NCBI GenBank assembly: GCA_036554285.1
Contig: DATBNO010000117.1
Span: forward strand, 1 to 64,000
Direction: 5' to 3'
Origin: JADGGM01 sp025449955
GTDB taxonomy: Bacteria > Gemmatimonadota > Gemmatimonadetes > Gemmatimonadales > Gemmatimonadaceae
DNA length: 64,000 bases
Within the stretch, counting starts at the first letter, position 1; each line of letters opens with the position of its first letter. The notes below the pieces were generated by a model. The model was not told where the DNA came from. It saw nothing but the letters and a program-made list of their open reading frames with translations, and made no database searches. A program made the position numbers and the translations under genes. Of this stretch, positions 55,053-63,395 are shown one piece after another.

Positions 55053-55818
55053 GCGGCGCATCGGCGGCTCGCGATGCCGGCGGCGCATCATCGAGGGCCT
55101 GTGCCATTGCCTCGATGTCCATCCCCTCGCGGCGAACGCGCAGATCGTAGTACACGATCGCCGGGAAGACGTGCGGAAGGGGCAAGATGGCGAGGTTGGT
55201 GATCATCGCGACGAGCGTCAGGACGCGCACCGGAACGTAGACGTGATGGGTCACGGTCAGCCACAGCCAGTTGAGCACCAGGCCGCTGATGATCTCCAGG
55301 ATCAGATAGGCTACCGCCGCGCCGAGGAGCACGCCCAGCACGTGCATCACATTGCCGCGCGACAACGCGAGCGAGCGGTCGATCGCCTCGCTCGCGTGCA
55401 CATCCTCGAGGGCATACACCGGTATCGCCGTGTACATCCACGCCGCCACAACGAACCCGCCGACGATCAACCCGATGAGCCCCAACACGACGCTCACGCC
55501 GGCGATGATCGACACGCCGATCAGCCCGGGAGCCCGCCGCAACCCCCGCCCGACGGCATCGCCTAACGATACCGTTTCCCCCGTGAATGCCTGCGATACC
55601 AGCCATGCCGCAATGCCTGTCGCGACCGGCACCGTAAAGAGCTCGGCCAGTCTGATGTAGGTGATCGACGACGTCGAAACGAACAGGGCAAGCACCAACC
55701 ACGGCGAGGCGGGAATCAGCTCCGCCAGGAAGAAGTCCCAATATCGGCGGCGGAGGACGACGAGGCCGGCGTCGATGAGGCCGGTCGCCGGACGCGCCTG
55801 CAACGCGACGGGGGGCAT
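55024..55818 (-). CDS. Multi-pass membrane protein of unknown function
   Basis: The 264-residue protein has about six membrane helices and a motif LEDVHASEAIDRSLALSRGN, similar to membrane domains found in GDPD_memb/YciC-like families. Its 3' end overlaps the kinase by 29 bases in antisense. One GTTAGGC word at 55048 provides the kinase's stop codon and Pro-Asn codons in this gene. ATG 55818 is picked from hydropathy; an upstream extension is basic. Confidence 0.72.
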   Translation of the reverse strand: MPPVALQARPATGLIDAGLVVLRRRYWDFFLAELIPASPWLVLALFVSTSSITYIRLAELFTVPVATGIAAWLVSQAFTGETVSLGDAVGRGLRRAPGLIGVSIIAGVSVVLGLIGLIVGGFVVAAWMYTAIPVYALEDVHASEAIDRSLALSRGNVMHVLGVLLGAAVAYLILEIISGLVLNWLWLTVTHHVYVPVRVLTLVAMITNLAILPLPHVFPAIVYYDLRVRREGMDIEAMAQALDDAPPASRAADAPPNAPEANPA

Positions 55819-55969
55819 TCGATGTCTAAGGGAGGGAGTTAGGAACGGACGGCGCTGGAACGATCCTACAGCGGTACACACGGGCTGTCGAGGACGACGG
55901 CCGAAACAGCACCCACCACACACTCGTACCGATGAACATGGTCCGAGCACTCGACGGAGCCGCTTACCG

Positions 55970-56593
55970 ATGACGAATCACGTTGTGAATGGGGAACCGG
56001 GCCGGCGCGCGCGGGCGATCGCGACGTCGGTGTCGCGCATCATGCGGATGCGCGACGCCTTACGGGGCCCCGCCGATGGCGCGGCCCAACCGTTCGTCGA
56101 CATCGCCTGCGGCGACGGACGGCTCGCGGCCCTGGTGTCGGTGCGCGCCGCCCGGGCGGCGTTAGGCGTCGATGCGGCTCCGATGCGGCGCGCGGCCATC
56201 CCCGTGGTGGCCGGTGCGGGCGAGCGTCTCCCTTTTCCCGACGGCGCCGCGGCCTACGTGCTCGTGGCCGACGTGCTCCGCCGGGCACGCGATCCCGAGG
56301 CGCTCTTGCGCGAAGCGCTCCGCGTCGGACGCCATGGCGTGATTCTCATCGACCGCCTGGTGCGGCGTCGTGGCGACCGCTTGCTCCTCCGCGCGCTCGA
56401 CGCGGCCGGCGGATCGGGGCGCGCCGTGCGGTACTGGACGGAGCGGCAGTGGTGGGAGCTGGCCGACCGGGCCGGCGCGCAGGTGACACATTGGGAACGC
56501 CTTCGCGACGCGTACGCGGCGCCGGCCTCGTGGCTGATCGGGCGGGACCTGCACGTGGTGATGGTCCTCGAGCCCCACCCGCCACTCGCCTAA
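55970..56593 (+). CDS. Class I SAM-dependent methyltransferase-like protein
   Basis: The 207-residue protein has FVDIACGDGRLAAL (motif I), LPFPDGAAAYVLVADVL (motif near the substrate), and LLREALRVGRHGVILIDRL, matching UbiE-like methyltransferases. The substrate is unknown. The stop codon TAA is inside a GCCTAAC word (56588-56594). It is convergent with the permease gene four bases later. Confidence 0.8.
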   Translation: MTNHVVNGEPGRRARAIATSVSRIMRMRDALRGPADGAAQPFVDIACGDGRLAALVSVRAARAALGVDAAPMRRAAIPVVAGAGERLPFPDGAAAYVLVADVLRRARDPEALLREALRVGRHGVILIDRLVRRRGDRLLLRALDAAGGSGRAVRYWTERQWWELADRAGAQVTHWERLRDAYAAPASWLIGRDLHVVMVLEPHPPLA

Positions 56594-56597
56594 CGCA

Positions 56598-59240
56598 TCA
56601 CTCGGCGCGCATGGCGTCGGCGGGGTCGATCGCCGCCGCGCGCCGAGCCGGCGCCCAGCTGGCGGCCAGGGCGACGACCAGCAGCGCCACGAGCACACCG
56701 CCTAACGTGGCCGGATCGGTGGCGCTCACCTGGTAGAGCGTCGCCGACAGCCATCGCGTCGCGATCAACGCCGCCACGAGCCCCACCACGGCGCCCAGCG
56801 CCGCCTGCGCCATCCCGCGGCGCACGAACATCCGCGTCACCGCCTCGCCGCGCGCGCCTAACGCAAGCCGCACCCCGATCTCGCGCCGCCGCATGCTCAC
56901 CGTGTACGACAGCGTGCCGAAGATCCCGATCGCCGCCAGCAGCGCCGCCGCCAGGGCGAAAGCGCCGACCAGCGTCGCCGCGTGGCGCGGATCGGCCATC
57001 GACGCCGCCACCCGCGTGTCCATCGGCGCCGCGTCGGCCAACGTCACCGCCGGCTCCACCGCCCGCAGCGCGGCGTTCACGCCCGACACGACGTCCATCG
57101 GCGCGCCCCGCGTGTGGACGAACAGGAAGAGCGAGCGCCCCCACCCCTCGGTCAGCGGCTCGTACGCGCCCTCGGGCACGTCGGACAGACTCTCGTACGC
57201 GACGTCGCCGACCACGCCGACGATGGTCGACGGCGGACAGGACGTGCATCCGCCGGACACCATTCGCCGCCCAACGGCCGTCCCGTCGGGGAAATAGCGG
57301 TGCGCCCACGAGCGACTCACGATGACCACCGGATGCGGCCCGCCGGTATCGTTAGGCACGAACATGCGGCCTTGCACGAGCGGCACGCCGAGCGCGGCAA
57401 AGTAGCCGGCGGTGACGACGCTCCATGGTGTCACCGGCTGCGCCGTGCCGGCCGGCACCGGGCGATCGAGCAAATCGAAGTTGTTCTCGTCGATCCCCTG
57501 ATCGCCCGTCAGCGGCTGCTGGTCGCCTAACCCGGCCGACACGACGCCGGGCACGGCACGCACGGCGTCGAGCGCGCGCGTCCAGTAGGTGACGACCGCG
57601 GTGTCGTTGGCATAGCGCGGCGCCGGGAGCGACACGCTCATGGTCAGCACGTGCGCCGCGTCGAATCCGGGATTCACGTGCTGCAAGCGGACGAAGCTGT
57701 TGAGGAGCAGCCCCGCCGCCGCGAGCAACGGCAGCGCCAGCGCAAACTCGGCCACGACCAGCCCGGCGCGCAACAGGTGCGCACGCCGAGTGCCGCCCAC
57801 CGCGCGCTCGCCGCCCAGCACGCCGTCGCTCGTACCGCCGCGCGAGAGGTGGACCACCGGATACGCGCCGATGACGACGCCGGCGATGAGCGCCACGACC
57901 ACCGCGAAGAGGATGGCGTGCCCGTTCATGTGCGCCTCATCGAGCCGTTGGACGTGCGGGCCGATGGTCTTGAGCACGCGCAAGCCGCCCACGCCTAACG
58001 CTACGCCGGCGACGGCGCCGGCCAACGATACCAGAATGCTCTCGGTGATGAGCAACCGCGCGATCCGACCCCGCGTCGCGCCGAGCACGGCGCGCACCGA
58101 CACCTCGCGCCAGCGGCCGGCGGCGCGGACCAGCATCAATCCGGCCACGTTGGCGGCGGCGATCAGCATCACGAGCACCACCGCCGCGGCGAACAAGCCG
58201 AGCGACTGCGGCGCATCACCGAGGATGGTGCGGCGCAACGACCACGGGACGAGCACCGCATCGCGATCCTGGAACGACGCCTGCCACACCACGAACTCGC
58301 GCCGGCTGATGCTCGCGAGATCGCGGGCCGCATCGGCCACGGTCACGCCTTCTTTCATGCGGCCGACGACGAGCAACCCGAACGGTCCGCGGCGCGTCGG
58401 CTTGCGCGGCTGCGCGTCGGGCCACACCGCCGTGCGGCCGGACATGACCTTGACCCGCGGATCGAGGACGCCGACGACCGTGTAGCCCGTGCCGTCGACG
58501 TCGATCGTGCGGCCCACCGCCGCGCGGTCTCCGCCTAACTGCTGGGCGGCGAACGCGTGCGTGACGACCGCCGCCGGCGGCGCGCCGGCGCTGTCGTCGG
58601 CGGCGACGAGCCCGCGCCCCACGGACGTCGTCACGCCTAACGCACGGAAGAAACCCGAGGTCGCGTAGCCCACGGCCGTCTGCTGCGGGACGGCGCCGGC
58701 GGTCACCGGCGCGTCGGCGGATCGAACCATGCCGACGTCGCTGAACACCCGCTGCCAGGACTCGATCGCCTGAAAGTCCGCCACCGACAGCCCGAACTGG
58801 TTGGTGGGCGAATTGCGCTCGTAAATGCGGACGAGCTGCTCGTCGTGCGGGTAGGGCAGGTGCGAGATGACGACGGCGTCGATGGCGCTGAACACGGCCG
58901 TGCACGCGCCGATGCCTAACGCAAGGATGGCGACGGCCGACACCGTGAACGTCGGACTGCGGCGGAGCGCACGCGCGGCGTAGCGGACATCCTGCCGGAG
59001 CTCGTCGAGCCAGCGCACGCCGCGCGCGTCGCGGTGCGCTTCCTTGTAGCGCTCGATTCCGCCGAACGCGACCAGGGCACGACGCCGCGCGTCGTCGGGC
59101 GACAAGTGGTGCTGCCGCTCGAGCTCCGCGGCCTCGAGCGCCACGTGCAGCGCGAGCTCCTCGTCGAGCTCGCGCTCGATGTCGCCGCGGCGAGTCAGCG
59201 CCCGGAGTCGGCGAAGCGCGCGATGCGCAAAGGAAGACAT
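56598..59240 (-). CDS. ADOP-type FtsX/MacB-like ABC permease
   Basis: The 880-residue protein has an N-terminal helical prefix domain (about 1-70, with RELDEELALH and DARRRALVAFGG), a first FtsX-type helix (about 98-118), a large MacB periplasmic domain, three helices near 360-460, a second periplasmic domain, and three C-terminal helices. The pattern matches the Acidobacteria/Gemmatimonadota permease family that comes with PadR regulators. No ATP-binding partner is encoded in the window. It follows padR by six bases. Confidence 0.9.
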   Translation of the reverse strand: MSSFAHRALRRLRALTRRGDIERELDEELALHVALEAAELERQHHLSPDDARRRALVAFGGIERYKEAHRDARGVRWLDELRQDVRYAARALRRSPTFTVSAVAILALGIGACTAVFSAIDAVVISHLPYPHDEQLVRIYERNSPTNQFGLSVADFQAIESWQRVFSDVGMVRSADAPVTAGAVPQQTAVGYATSGFFRALGVTTSVGRGLVAADDSAGAPPAAVVTHAFAAQQLGGDRAAVGRTIDVDGTGYTVVGVLDPRVKVMSGRTAVWPDAQPRKPTRRGPFGLLVVGRMKEGVTVADAARDLASISRREFVVWQASFQDRDAVLVPWSLRRTILGDAPQSLGLFAAAVVLVMLIAAANVAGLMLVRAAGRWREVSVRAVLGATRGRIARLLITESILVSLAGAVAGVALGVGGLRVLKTIGPHVQRLDEAHMNGHAILFAVVVALIAGVVIGAYPVVHLSRGGTSDGVLGGERAVGGTRRAHLLRAGLVVAEFALALPLLAAAGLLLNSFVRLQHVNPGFDAAHVLTMSVSLPAPRYANDTAVVTYWTRALDAVRAVPGVVSAGLGDQQPLTGDQGIDENNFDLLDRPVPAGTAQPVTPWSVVTAGYFAALGVPLVQGRMFVPNDTGGPHPVVIVSRSWAHRYFPDGTAVGRRMVSGGCTSCPPSTIVGVVGDVAYESLSDVPEGAYEPLTEGWGRSLFLFVHTRGAPMDVVSGVNAALRAVEPAVTLADAAPMDTRVAASMADPRHAATLVGAFALAAALLAAIGIFGTLSYTVSMRRREIGVRLALGARGEAVTRMFVRRGMAQAALGAVVGLVAALIATRWLSATLYQVSATDPATLGGVLVALLVVALAASWAPARRAAAIDPADAMRAE

Positions 59241-59246
59241 CGTTGA

Positions 59247-59582
59247 TCAGGTCGCTTTGAGGACGCGCTCGACCGCCGTCGAGAACAGCCGCCACTGCGA
59301 GCGCTCGGCGCTGAACTGCTTCCGGCCTTCGGCCGTGAGATTGTAGAACTTGGCGCGCCGCCCGCCCGCCTCGGGACTCGTGCCCCACTCGGCGCGAATC
59401 CACCCGCGATCTTCGAGACGGTACAGCGCGGGATACAAACTGCCCTGCCCGACTTCGAGCACGTCGTCGGACAATTGGCGCAGGCGCTTGGAGATGGCCC
59501 ACCCATGCAGTGGCCCAAGGATCAGCGTCTTGAGGACCAGGAGATCGAGCGTGCCCTGCAGGAGATCGGCGTGGTCGGTCAT
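59247..59582 (-). CDS. PadR-family transcriptional regulator
   Basis: The 111-residue protein has a winged helix with LLQGTLDLLVLKTL, LHGWAISKRLRQLS, GSLYPALYRLEDRGWI and a C-terminal dimer helix. It starts at ATG 59582 with no ribosome binding site. A strong promoter and an inverted-repeat operator precede it (59617-59650), so it probably represses itself and the permease gene. Confidence 0.92.
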   Translation of the reverse strand: MTDHADLLQGTLDLLVLKTLILGPLHGWAISKRLRQLSDDVLEVGQGSLYPALYRLEDRGWIRAEWGTSPEAGGRRAKFYNLTAEGRKQFSAERSQWRLFSTAVERVLKAT

Positions 59583-59616
59583 GGGCGAGGTTGGGTCGGC
59601 GTGATACCTTGTCGTT

Positions 59617-59650
59617 CGACAACATAGAACGTCATGTTGTCGGATGTCAA
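59617..59650 (-). promoter_or_regulatory. padR promoter overlapped by a perfect inverted-repeat operator
   Basis: On the minus strand TTGACA (59650-59645) and TATGTT (59626-59621) are 18 bases apart, giving transcription start near 59614 and a 32-base leader. A perfect nine-base inverted repeat, CGACAACAT - 8 - ATGTTGTCG (59617-59625 and 59634-59642), covers the -10 and spacer. Its placement fits PadR-type autorepression. Confidence 0.75.
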
Positions 59651-59773
59651 GGTATGCCGCCTCCGACTCCGGCATCTGGACCTGGCGCGGGCGCGGGCCG
59701 CTGGTGAAATACAGTCGGATACCATCCAGCCGGCGGCGAGCTCGGCCGGCCCGCGCGATCTTCCGGAGTGTTC

Positions 59774-60514
59774 ATGGCATTAGCCGTTCACATCGCTCTC
59801 GTCGGTGACCGCAGCGACGCCGTCGTCGCGCACCGGGCCATTCCCGTGGCCCTCGACCGCGCGGCGCGGGAAGGCGGCCGCACCGTCGACGCCGAATGGC
59901 TGCACACCGGTTCGTTAGGCCCGGAGATGGCGGCGCGGCTCGCCGACGCGCACGGCGTGTGGTGTGTGCCCGGCAGTCCGTACGTCAACATGGACGCGGC
60001 GCTCACGGCCATCGGATTCGCGCGCCGCTCCGGCGTCCCGTTTCTCGGCACCTGCGCGGGGTTCCAGCACGCGGTGATCGAGTACGCCCGGTCGGTGCTT
60101 GGCCTAACGGACGCCGATCACGCCGAAACCAACCCGGAGGCCGAGCGTCCGCTCATTGCCGCGCTGTCGTGCGGGCTGGTCGAGGTGCGCGGCCGCGTCC
60201 ACCTGGCGGCGGGCACGCGCTTGCGCGCGATCTATGGATGCGACGTCGCGTCCGAGGAGTATCACTGCAACTACGGCCTCGACCCACAGCAAGTGGCGCG
60301 CTTCGAGGACTCGTCGTTGCGCGTGAGCGCCGTGGATGACGAGGGCGCGCCGCGCGGCATCGAGCTCACCGATCATCCATTCTTCTTGGCGACGCTCTAC
60401 CAGCCCGAGCGCGCCGCGCTCGCGGGACGCTCGCATCCCGTTGTCGGAGCGTTCGTCGCCGCCGCGGCGGCCGCGTGCGACCGGCGTCGCGGAGTGCAAG
60501 CGCGCGCGGGCTGA
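59774..60514 (+). CDS. Glutamine-amidotransferase-like protein related to the CTP synthase C-terminus
   Basis: The 246-residue protein is a free-standing class I amidotransferase fold with nucleophile Cys94 in LGTCAGFQHAV. The usual HPE motif is Gln210-Pro-Glu212 in LYQPERAAL, so the catalytic His is replaced. I recall a family named CTP synthase C-terminal region-related (seleno)protein; this protein fits it in layout. The synthetase domain of PyrG is absent. ATG 59774 follows GGAG. It is divergent from padR. Confidence 0.82.
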   Translation: MALAVHIALVGDRSDAVVAHRAIPVALDRAAREGGRTVDAEWLHTGSLGPEMAARLADAHGVWCVPGSPYVNMDAALTAIGFARRSGVPFLGTCAGFQHAVIEYARSVLGLTDADHAETNPEAERPLIAALSCGLVEVRGRVHLAAGTRLRAIYGCDVASEEYHCNYGLDPQQVARFEDSSLRVSAVDDEGAPRGIELTDHPFFLATLYQPERAALAGRSHPVVGAFVAAAAAACDRRRGVQARAG

Positions 60515-60624
60515 TCGCCACGCGACGCGCGTAAGCACTTCGCGCGCCCCGCACCATCCAATCGGTACACGCGCTCGGCGGACATTCACGTCGCACCGCG
60601 AGCGCCCTACCGCCTGGAGGTCCT

Positions 60625-61146
60625 ATGAATCGCCGAATCGCTGGAGTCGCCTTTGCGTTCGCGTCGTTAGGCGCGCTCGTCGCGGCGGCGCCGAGTCCAT
60701 CCCGCGCGACGCCCTTCGCCGTCGAGGCGTTCAAGTGGCCGCCCTGGTTGTCCGTCGAATGGCCGGTCAATCCGTACGATCGCGCGAACCGCGACGCGTT
60801 GCTGCTGGTGCACGCCGCGATGCGCGAGGGCGTGCCCACCACGCACGACATGTCGGGCACCGCGGAAGGCATCGTGAGCGGCCAGCGACGGTCGGTCGCC
60901 CTGCACCTCGATGCGACGTCGGAGCCGGGCGTGTTCGCGCTGCGCCGGCAGTGGCCCGCGAACGGCGACTGGGTGCTCCGCATCACGCTCGCCGGATCGA
61001 CCACAGCGCTCGTGTCGCTCGACCGCACCGGCGGGATCGCATCGGTCGACATACCAATGCAGGTGGGATCCGGCAGCGCGTTCCCGCGTTCCGTCGGCGC
61101 GCACGACATCGATTCGGCGCTGGCGGTGCTGGCATCGCGTCCGTGA
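60625..61146 (+). CDS. Exported protein of unknown function
   Basis: The 173-residue protein has a signal peptide (cleavage near SRAT) and GGAGG before ATG 60625. The mature part is beta-rich, with no Cys and no recognisable motif. It stands alone between the amidotransferase-like gene and the sigma-factor operon. Confidence 0.8.
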   Translation: MNRRIAGVAFAFASLGALVAAAPSPSRATPFAVEAFKWPPWLSVEWPVNPYDRANRDALLLVHAAMREGVPTTHDMSGTAEGIVSGQRRSVALHLDATSEPGVFALRRQWPANGDWVLRITLAGSTTALVSLDRTGGIASVDIPMQVGSGSAFPRSVGAHDIDSALAVLASRP

Positions 61147-61265
61147 CGTAAGCGATTTGCGTCTGGCGACCATCCAATGGCATGATGGCGCATCACACAG
61201 CGGCTCGACACGCGGTCGTGACCTCGCACGGCCGCGTCGTCGCCGGCGCGCGCTACGCGACGAGG

Positions 61266-61832
61266 ATGACGGCGGACTCGCAATCGGCGCCGCGTTCGGC
61301 GGCCACGATCGATACGGATGCCGACGCCGTGCGTAAGGCACAGGCTGGCGACGTGGACGCGTTCGGCGCGATGTATCGTGCGCACGCACCCGCCGTGTAC
61401 ACGTTGTGCCGCCGCATGGTGCACTCGGAGCAGGAGGCGCGCGATCTCGTGCAGGACATCTTCGTCCGCGCGTGGGAAAAGCTGGCGACGTTCCGCGGCG
61501 AGAGCGCGTTGGGCACCTGGCTGCACCGGTTGGGGGTGAACGTGATTCTCGAGCATCTGCGTGTGTCGCGGCGCGACGCGCTGCGCTTCGTGGACGACGT
61601 GGCCGACGACGTGCCGGCGCGCGGCTCGGCGGCCGCGCGCACGGATGCCGCCATCGATGTGGCCGCCGCGCTCGATCGTATGCCTAACGGAGCACGGGTG
61701 GTGCTGGTACTGCACGACATCGAAGGCTATTCACACGACGAGATCGCGGCGCTGACCGGCATCGCGCCCGGCACATCGCGCGCGCAGCTCTGGCGCGCGC
61801 GTCGTCATCTCGCGAGGATACTCGGCGCATGA
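61266..61832 (+). CDS. ECF-family RNA polymerase sigma factor
   Basis: The 188-residue protein has region 2 with ARDLVQDIFVRAWEKL and region 4 with LVLHDIEGYSHDEIAALTGIAPGTSRAQLWRARRHL, typical of ECF sigma factors. The start is uncertain: ATG 61266 gives a usual length, ATG 61182 adds 28 residues. It overlaps the anti-sigma gene by four bases, so the two are co-translated. Confidence 0.92.
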   Translation: MTADSQSAPRSAATIDTDADAVRKAQAGDVDAFGAMYRAHAPAVYTLCRRMVHSEQEARDLVQDIFVRAWEKLATFRGESALGTWLHRLGVNVILEHLRVSRRDALRFVDDVADDVPARGSAAARTDAAIDVAAALDRMPNGARVVLVLHDIEGYSHDEIAALTGIAPGTSRAQLWRARRHLARILGA

Positions 61833-62479
61833 GCCATCTCACCGAAGCGGAGCGGCAGGGCCTCGCCGAAGGCAGCATCACCGCGGACCGTGGCGCGGCG
61901 CTCGCGGCGCATCTGTCCGGGTGCGCGGAGTGCGCGGCCGACGTCGAGCAACTCCGATCCATCGTGCAAAGCGTTCATGATCTGCCGGCGCCCGTCGGCG
62001 CGTTGGATGGCGTGTGGCCCGACATCCGCGAGCGCATCGAGGGCGCCAAGGTACGCGCACTCTCGGCGCACGACGTCCGCCCGGTTGCCGCGCGACGCCT
62101 GCGCCGTGTCGCGTGGCTCGGCGGCGCCGTCGCGGCGGCGGCGTGCATCGCGGCCGGCGTCTATCTTCGGGGCCGTCCGGCGGCCGACGCCGGGCCGGCG
62201 CCTAACGGTGCGCCGACGCTCCAGCCGGCCGTCGATTCCAGCGGGACGAGCCAGGCCGACATCCAACGATTGCTGGACGAGATCCAGATGGAAAAAGCGA
62301 TGCTGCCGCCGGCGACGGCGGCCGTGGCGGACAGCGACCTCCGCGCCATCGACGCCGCGATCGCCGAGCTGCGAGAGGCGCTGGCGCGCGACCCGAACAA
62401 TCCGGCCATCCGGCAGCTGCTCGCCGAGTCGTACCGCCAGCAGCAGGACTTGCTCACGCGGCTCCACAATGCGTCGTAA
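61829..62479 (+). CDS. Anti-sigma factor with zinc-binding domain
   Basis: The 216-residue protein has an N-terminal zinc-binding anti-sigma domain with the HxxxCxxC motif in AAHLSGCAECA (about 27-37). One membrane helix follows (about 95-112), then a periplasmic helical part with a TPR-like ending. It should hold the overlapping ECF sigma at the membrane and release it on an envelope signal. Confidence 0.88.
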   Translation: MSHLTEAERQGLAEGSITADRGAALAAHLSGCAECAADVEQLRSIVQSVHDLPAPVGALDGVWPDIRERIEGAKVRALSAHDVRPVAARRLRRVAWLGGAVAAAACIAAGVYLRGRPAADAGPAPNGAPTLQPAVDSSGTSQADIQRLLDEIQMEKAMLPPATAAVADSDLRAIDAAIAELREALARDPNNPAIRQLLAESYRQQQDLLTRLHNAS

Positions 62480-63383
62480 CGGTATCACGACTCGGCGGCT
62501 TGCCGCGTGCCTAACGGTGGCGGCGGCAACGGTGCTCTGGGTCGCGCCGCCGGCCTGCGCGCAGGCGCGGACGCCCCTGCTCCGCGCTCGACACCTCGCG
62601 GGCGACGCGCCGGTCAAGGTGTTCTTCCCCTCCGGTGCCATCACCATCCAGGCGTGGGACCGCGATTCGATCGACGTGCGCGGCACGATCGCGCGTGGCG
62701 AGCGATTCTACCTCGCGGGCGGCGACCACGGCGTGAAAGTGGGTGTGATGGACCACGTAGACGGAACTCCCGTTAGGCCGAGCACGATCGTGGTGCGCGT
62801 GCCGCGCCGCAGCGAGGTGTCGGTGAAGACGGTGGCCGCGTCGATCGACGCACGCGATGCGTCGGGGTGGTTCTATTCGGTCTCCGGGCCCATCCGCCTC
62901 ACGGGCGCCGCGTCGAGCCTCGAGGTCGAGTCGATGGCGGGCGACGTCTCCCTCGACGTCGCGGCGCCGTGGGTCCGGGCGCGGACCGGGGGCGGCCGCC
63001 TAGCCATCGCGGGTGCTCCCCAAGATCTGGACGCGGCCACGGTGCGCGGCGCGCTCGACGTCGATCACGCCGCCGTGGTGCACGGCCGATTCGCGTCCGT
63101 GGAGGGCGACATTCGGTTCGCCGGCGCTCTGCCGGCCGGCGGCCTGTTCGAGTTCTCCAATCACGCCGGCCGCGTCGCACTCGTGCTGCCTAACACCGCG
63201 TCCGCGCTCGTCGATCTCTCGACGATCACCGGCGTCATCGACAACGCCTTCACGCAAATCCGCCCCGTCGCCGGTCAGGGCGGACGGGGCGGCACACTGC
63301 ACGTGCAATTGGGGCCGGGAGCGGCGCGGGTGACCGTACGCACGTTCAAAGGCACGATCACCCTCGCCAAAGAGTCGCCGTAA
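62469..63383 (+). CDS. DUF4097-type exported beta-helix protein
   Basis: The 304-residue protein has a signal peptide (cleavage near ACAQA) and a mature part with repeated short strands separated by Gly/Asp turns. Stretches such as IDVRGTIARG, VSVKTVAASIDA and VRTFKGTITL resemble DUF4097 adhesin-like domains. It overlaps the anti-sigma gene by 11 bases and is probably the sensor or output of the sigma system. Confidence 0.83.
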   Translation: MRRNGITTRRLAACLTVAAATVLWVAPPACAQARTPLLRARHLAGDAPVKVFFPSGAITIQAWDRDSIDVRGTIARGERFYLAGGDHGVKVGVMDHVDGTPVRPSTIVVRVPRRSEVSVKTVAASIDARDASGWFYSVSGPIRLTGAASSLEVESMAGDVSLDVAAPWVRARTGGGRLAIAGAPQDLDAATVRGALDVDHAAVVHGRFASVEGDIRFAGALPAGGLFEFSNHAGRVALVLPNTASALVDLSTITGVIDNAFTQIRPVAGQGGRGGTLHVQLGPGAARVTVRTFKGTITLAKESP

Positions 63384-63395
63384 GGCGACGGCGCA

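Larger units (their letters stand above)
34..63194. repeat. Dispersed over-represented heptamer GTTAGGC / GCCTAAC (about 86 copies)
   Basis: A non-palindromic 7-mer is scattered over the whole window in both orientations. Examples read GTTAGGC on the + strand at 34, 1354, 5152, 16793, 19780, 19905, 20280, 23342, 41729, 51247, 51622, 51946 and 62772. Examples read GCCTAAC at 3365, 12359, 13291, 34821, 36111, 46001, 56588, 56700, 56856, 58914 and 63188. The usual flanks are C before and G after. Nearly all copies are inside coding sequences. There they are read as TTA-GGC (Leu-Gly), CCT-AAC (Pro-Asn, often Pro-Asn-Gly) or CTA-ACG (Leu-Thr). A zero-order model at about 67% GC predicts roughly 7-8 copies on both strands. 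Spacing is fairly even, with the longest gaps near 2.2 kb. The role is unknown; the abundance is seen directly, any function is inference. Confidence 0.85.

Noticed and set aside
58216..59625. 469-codon minus-strand frame over padR and the permease
   Set aside because: It is out of frame with both the PadR and ADOP proteins, which match known architectures.
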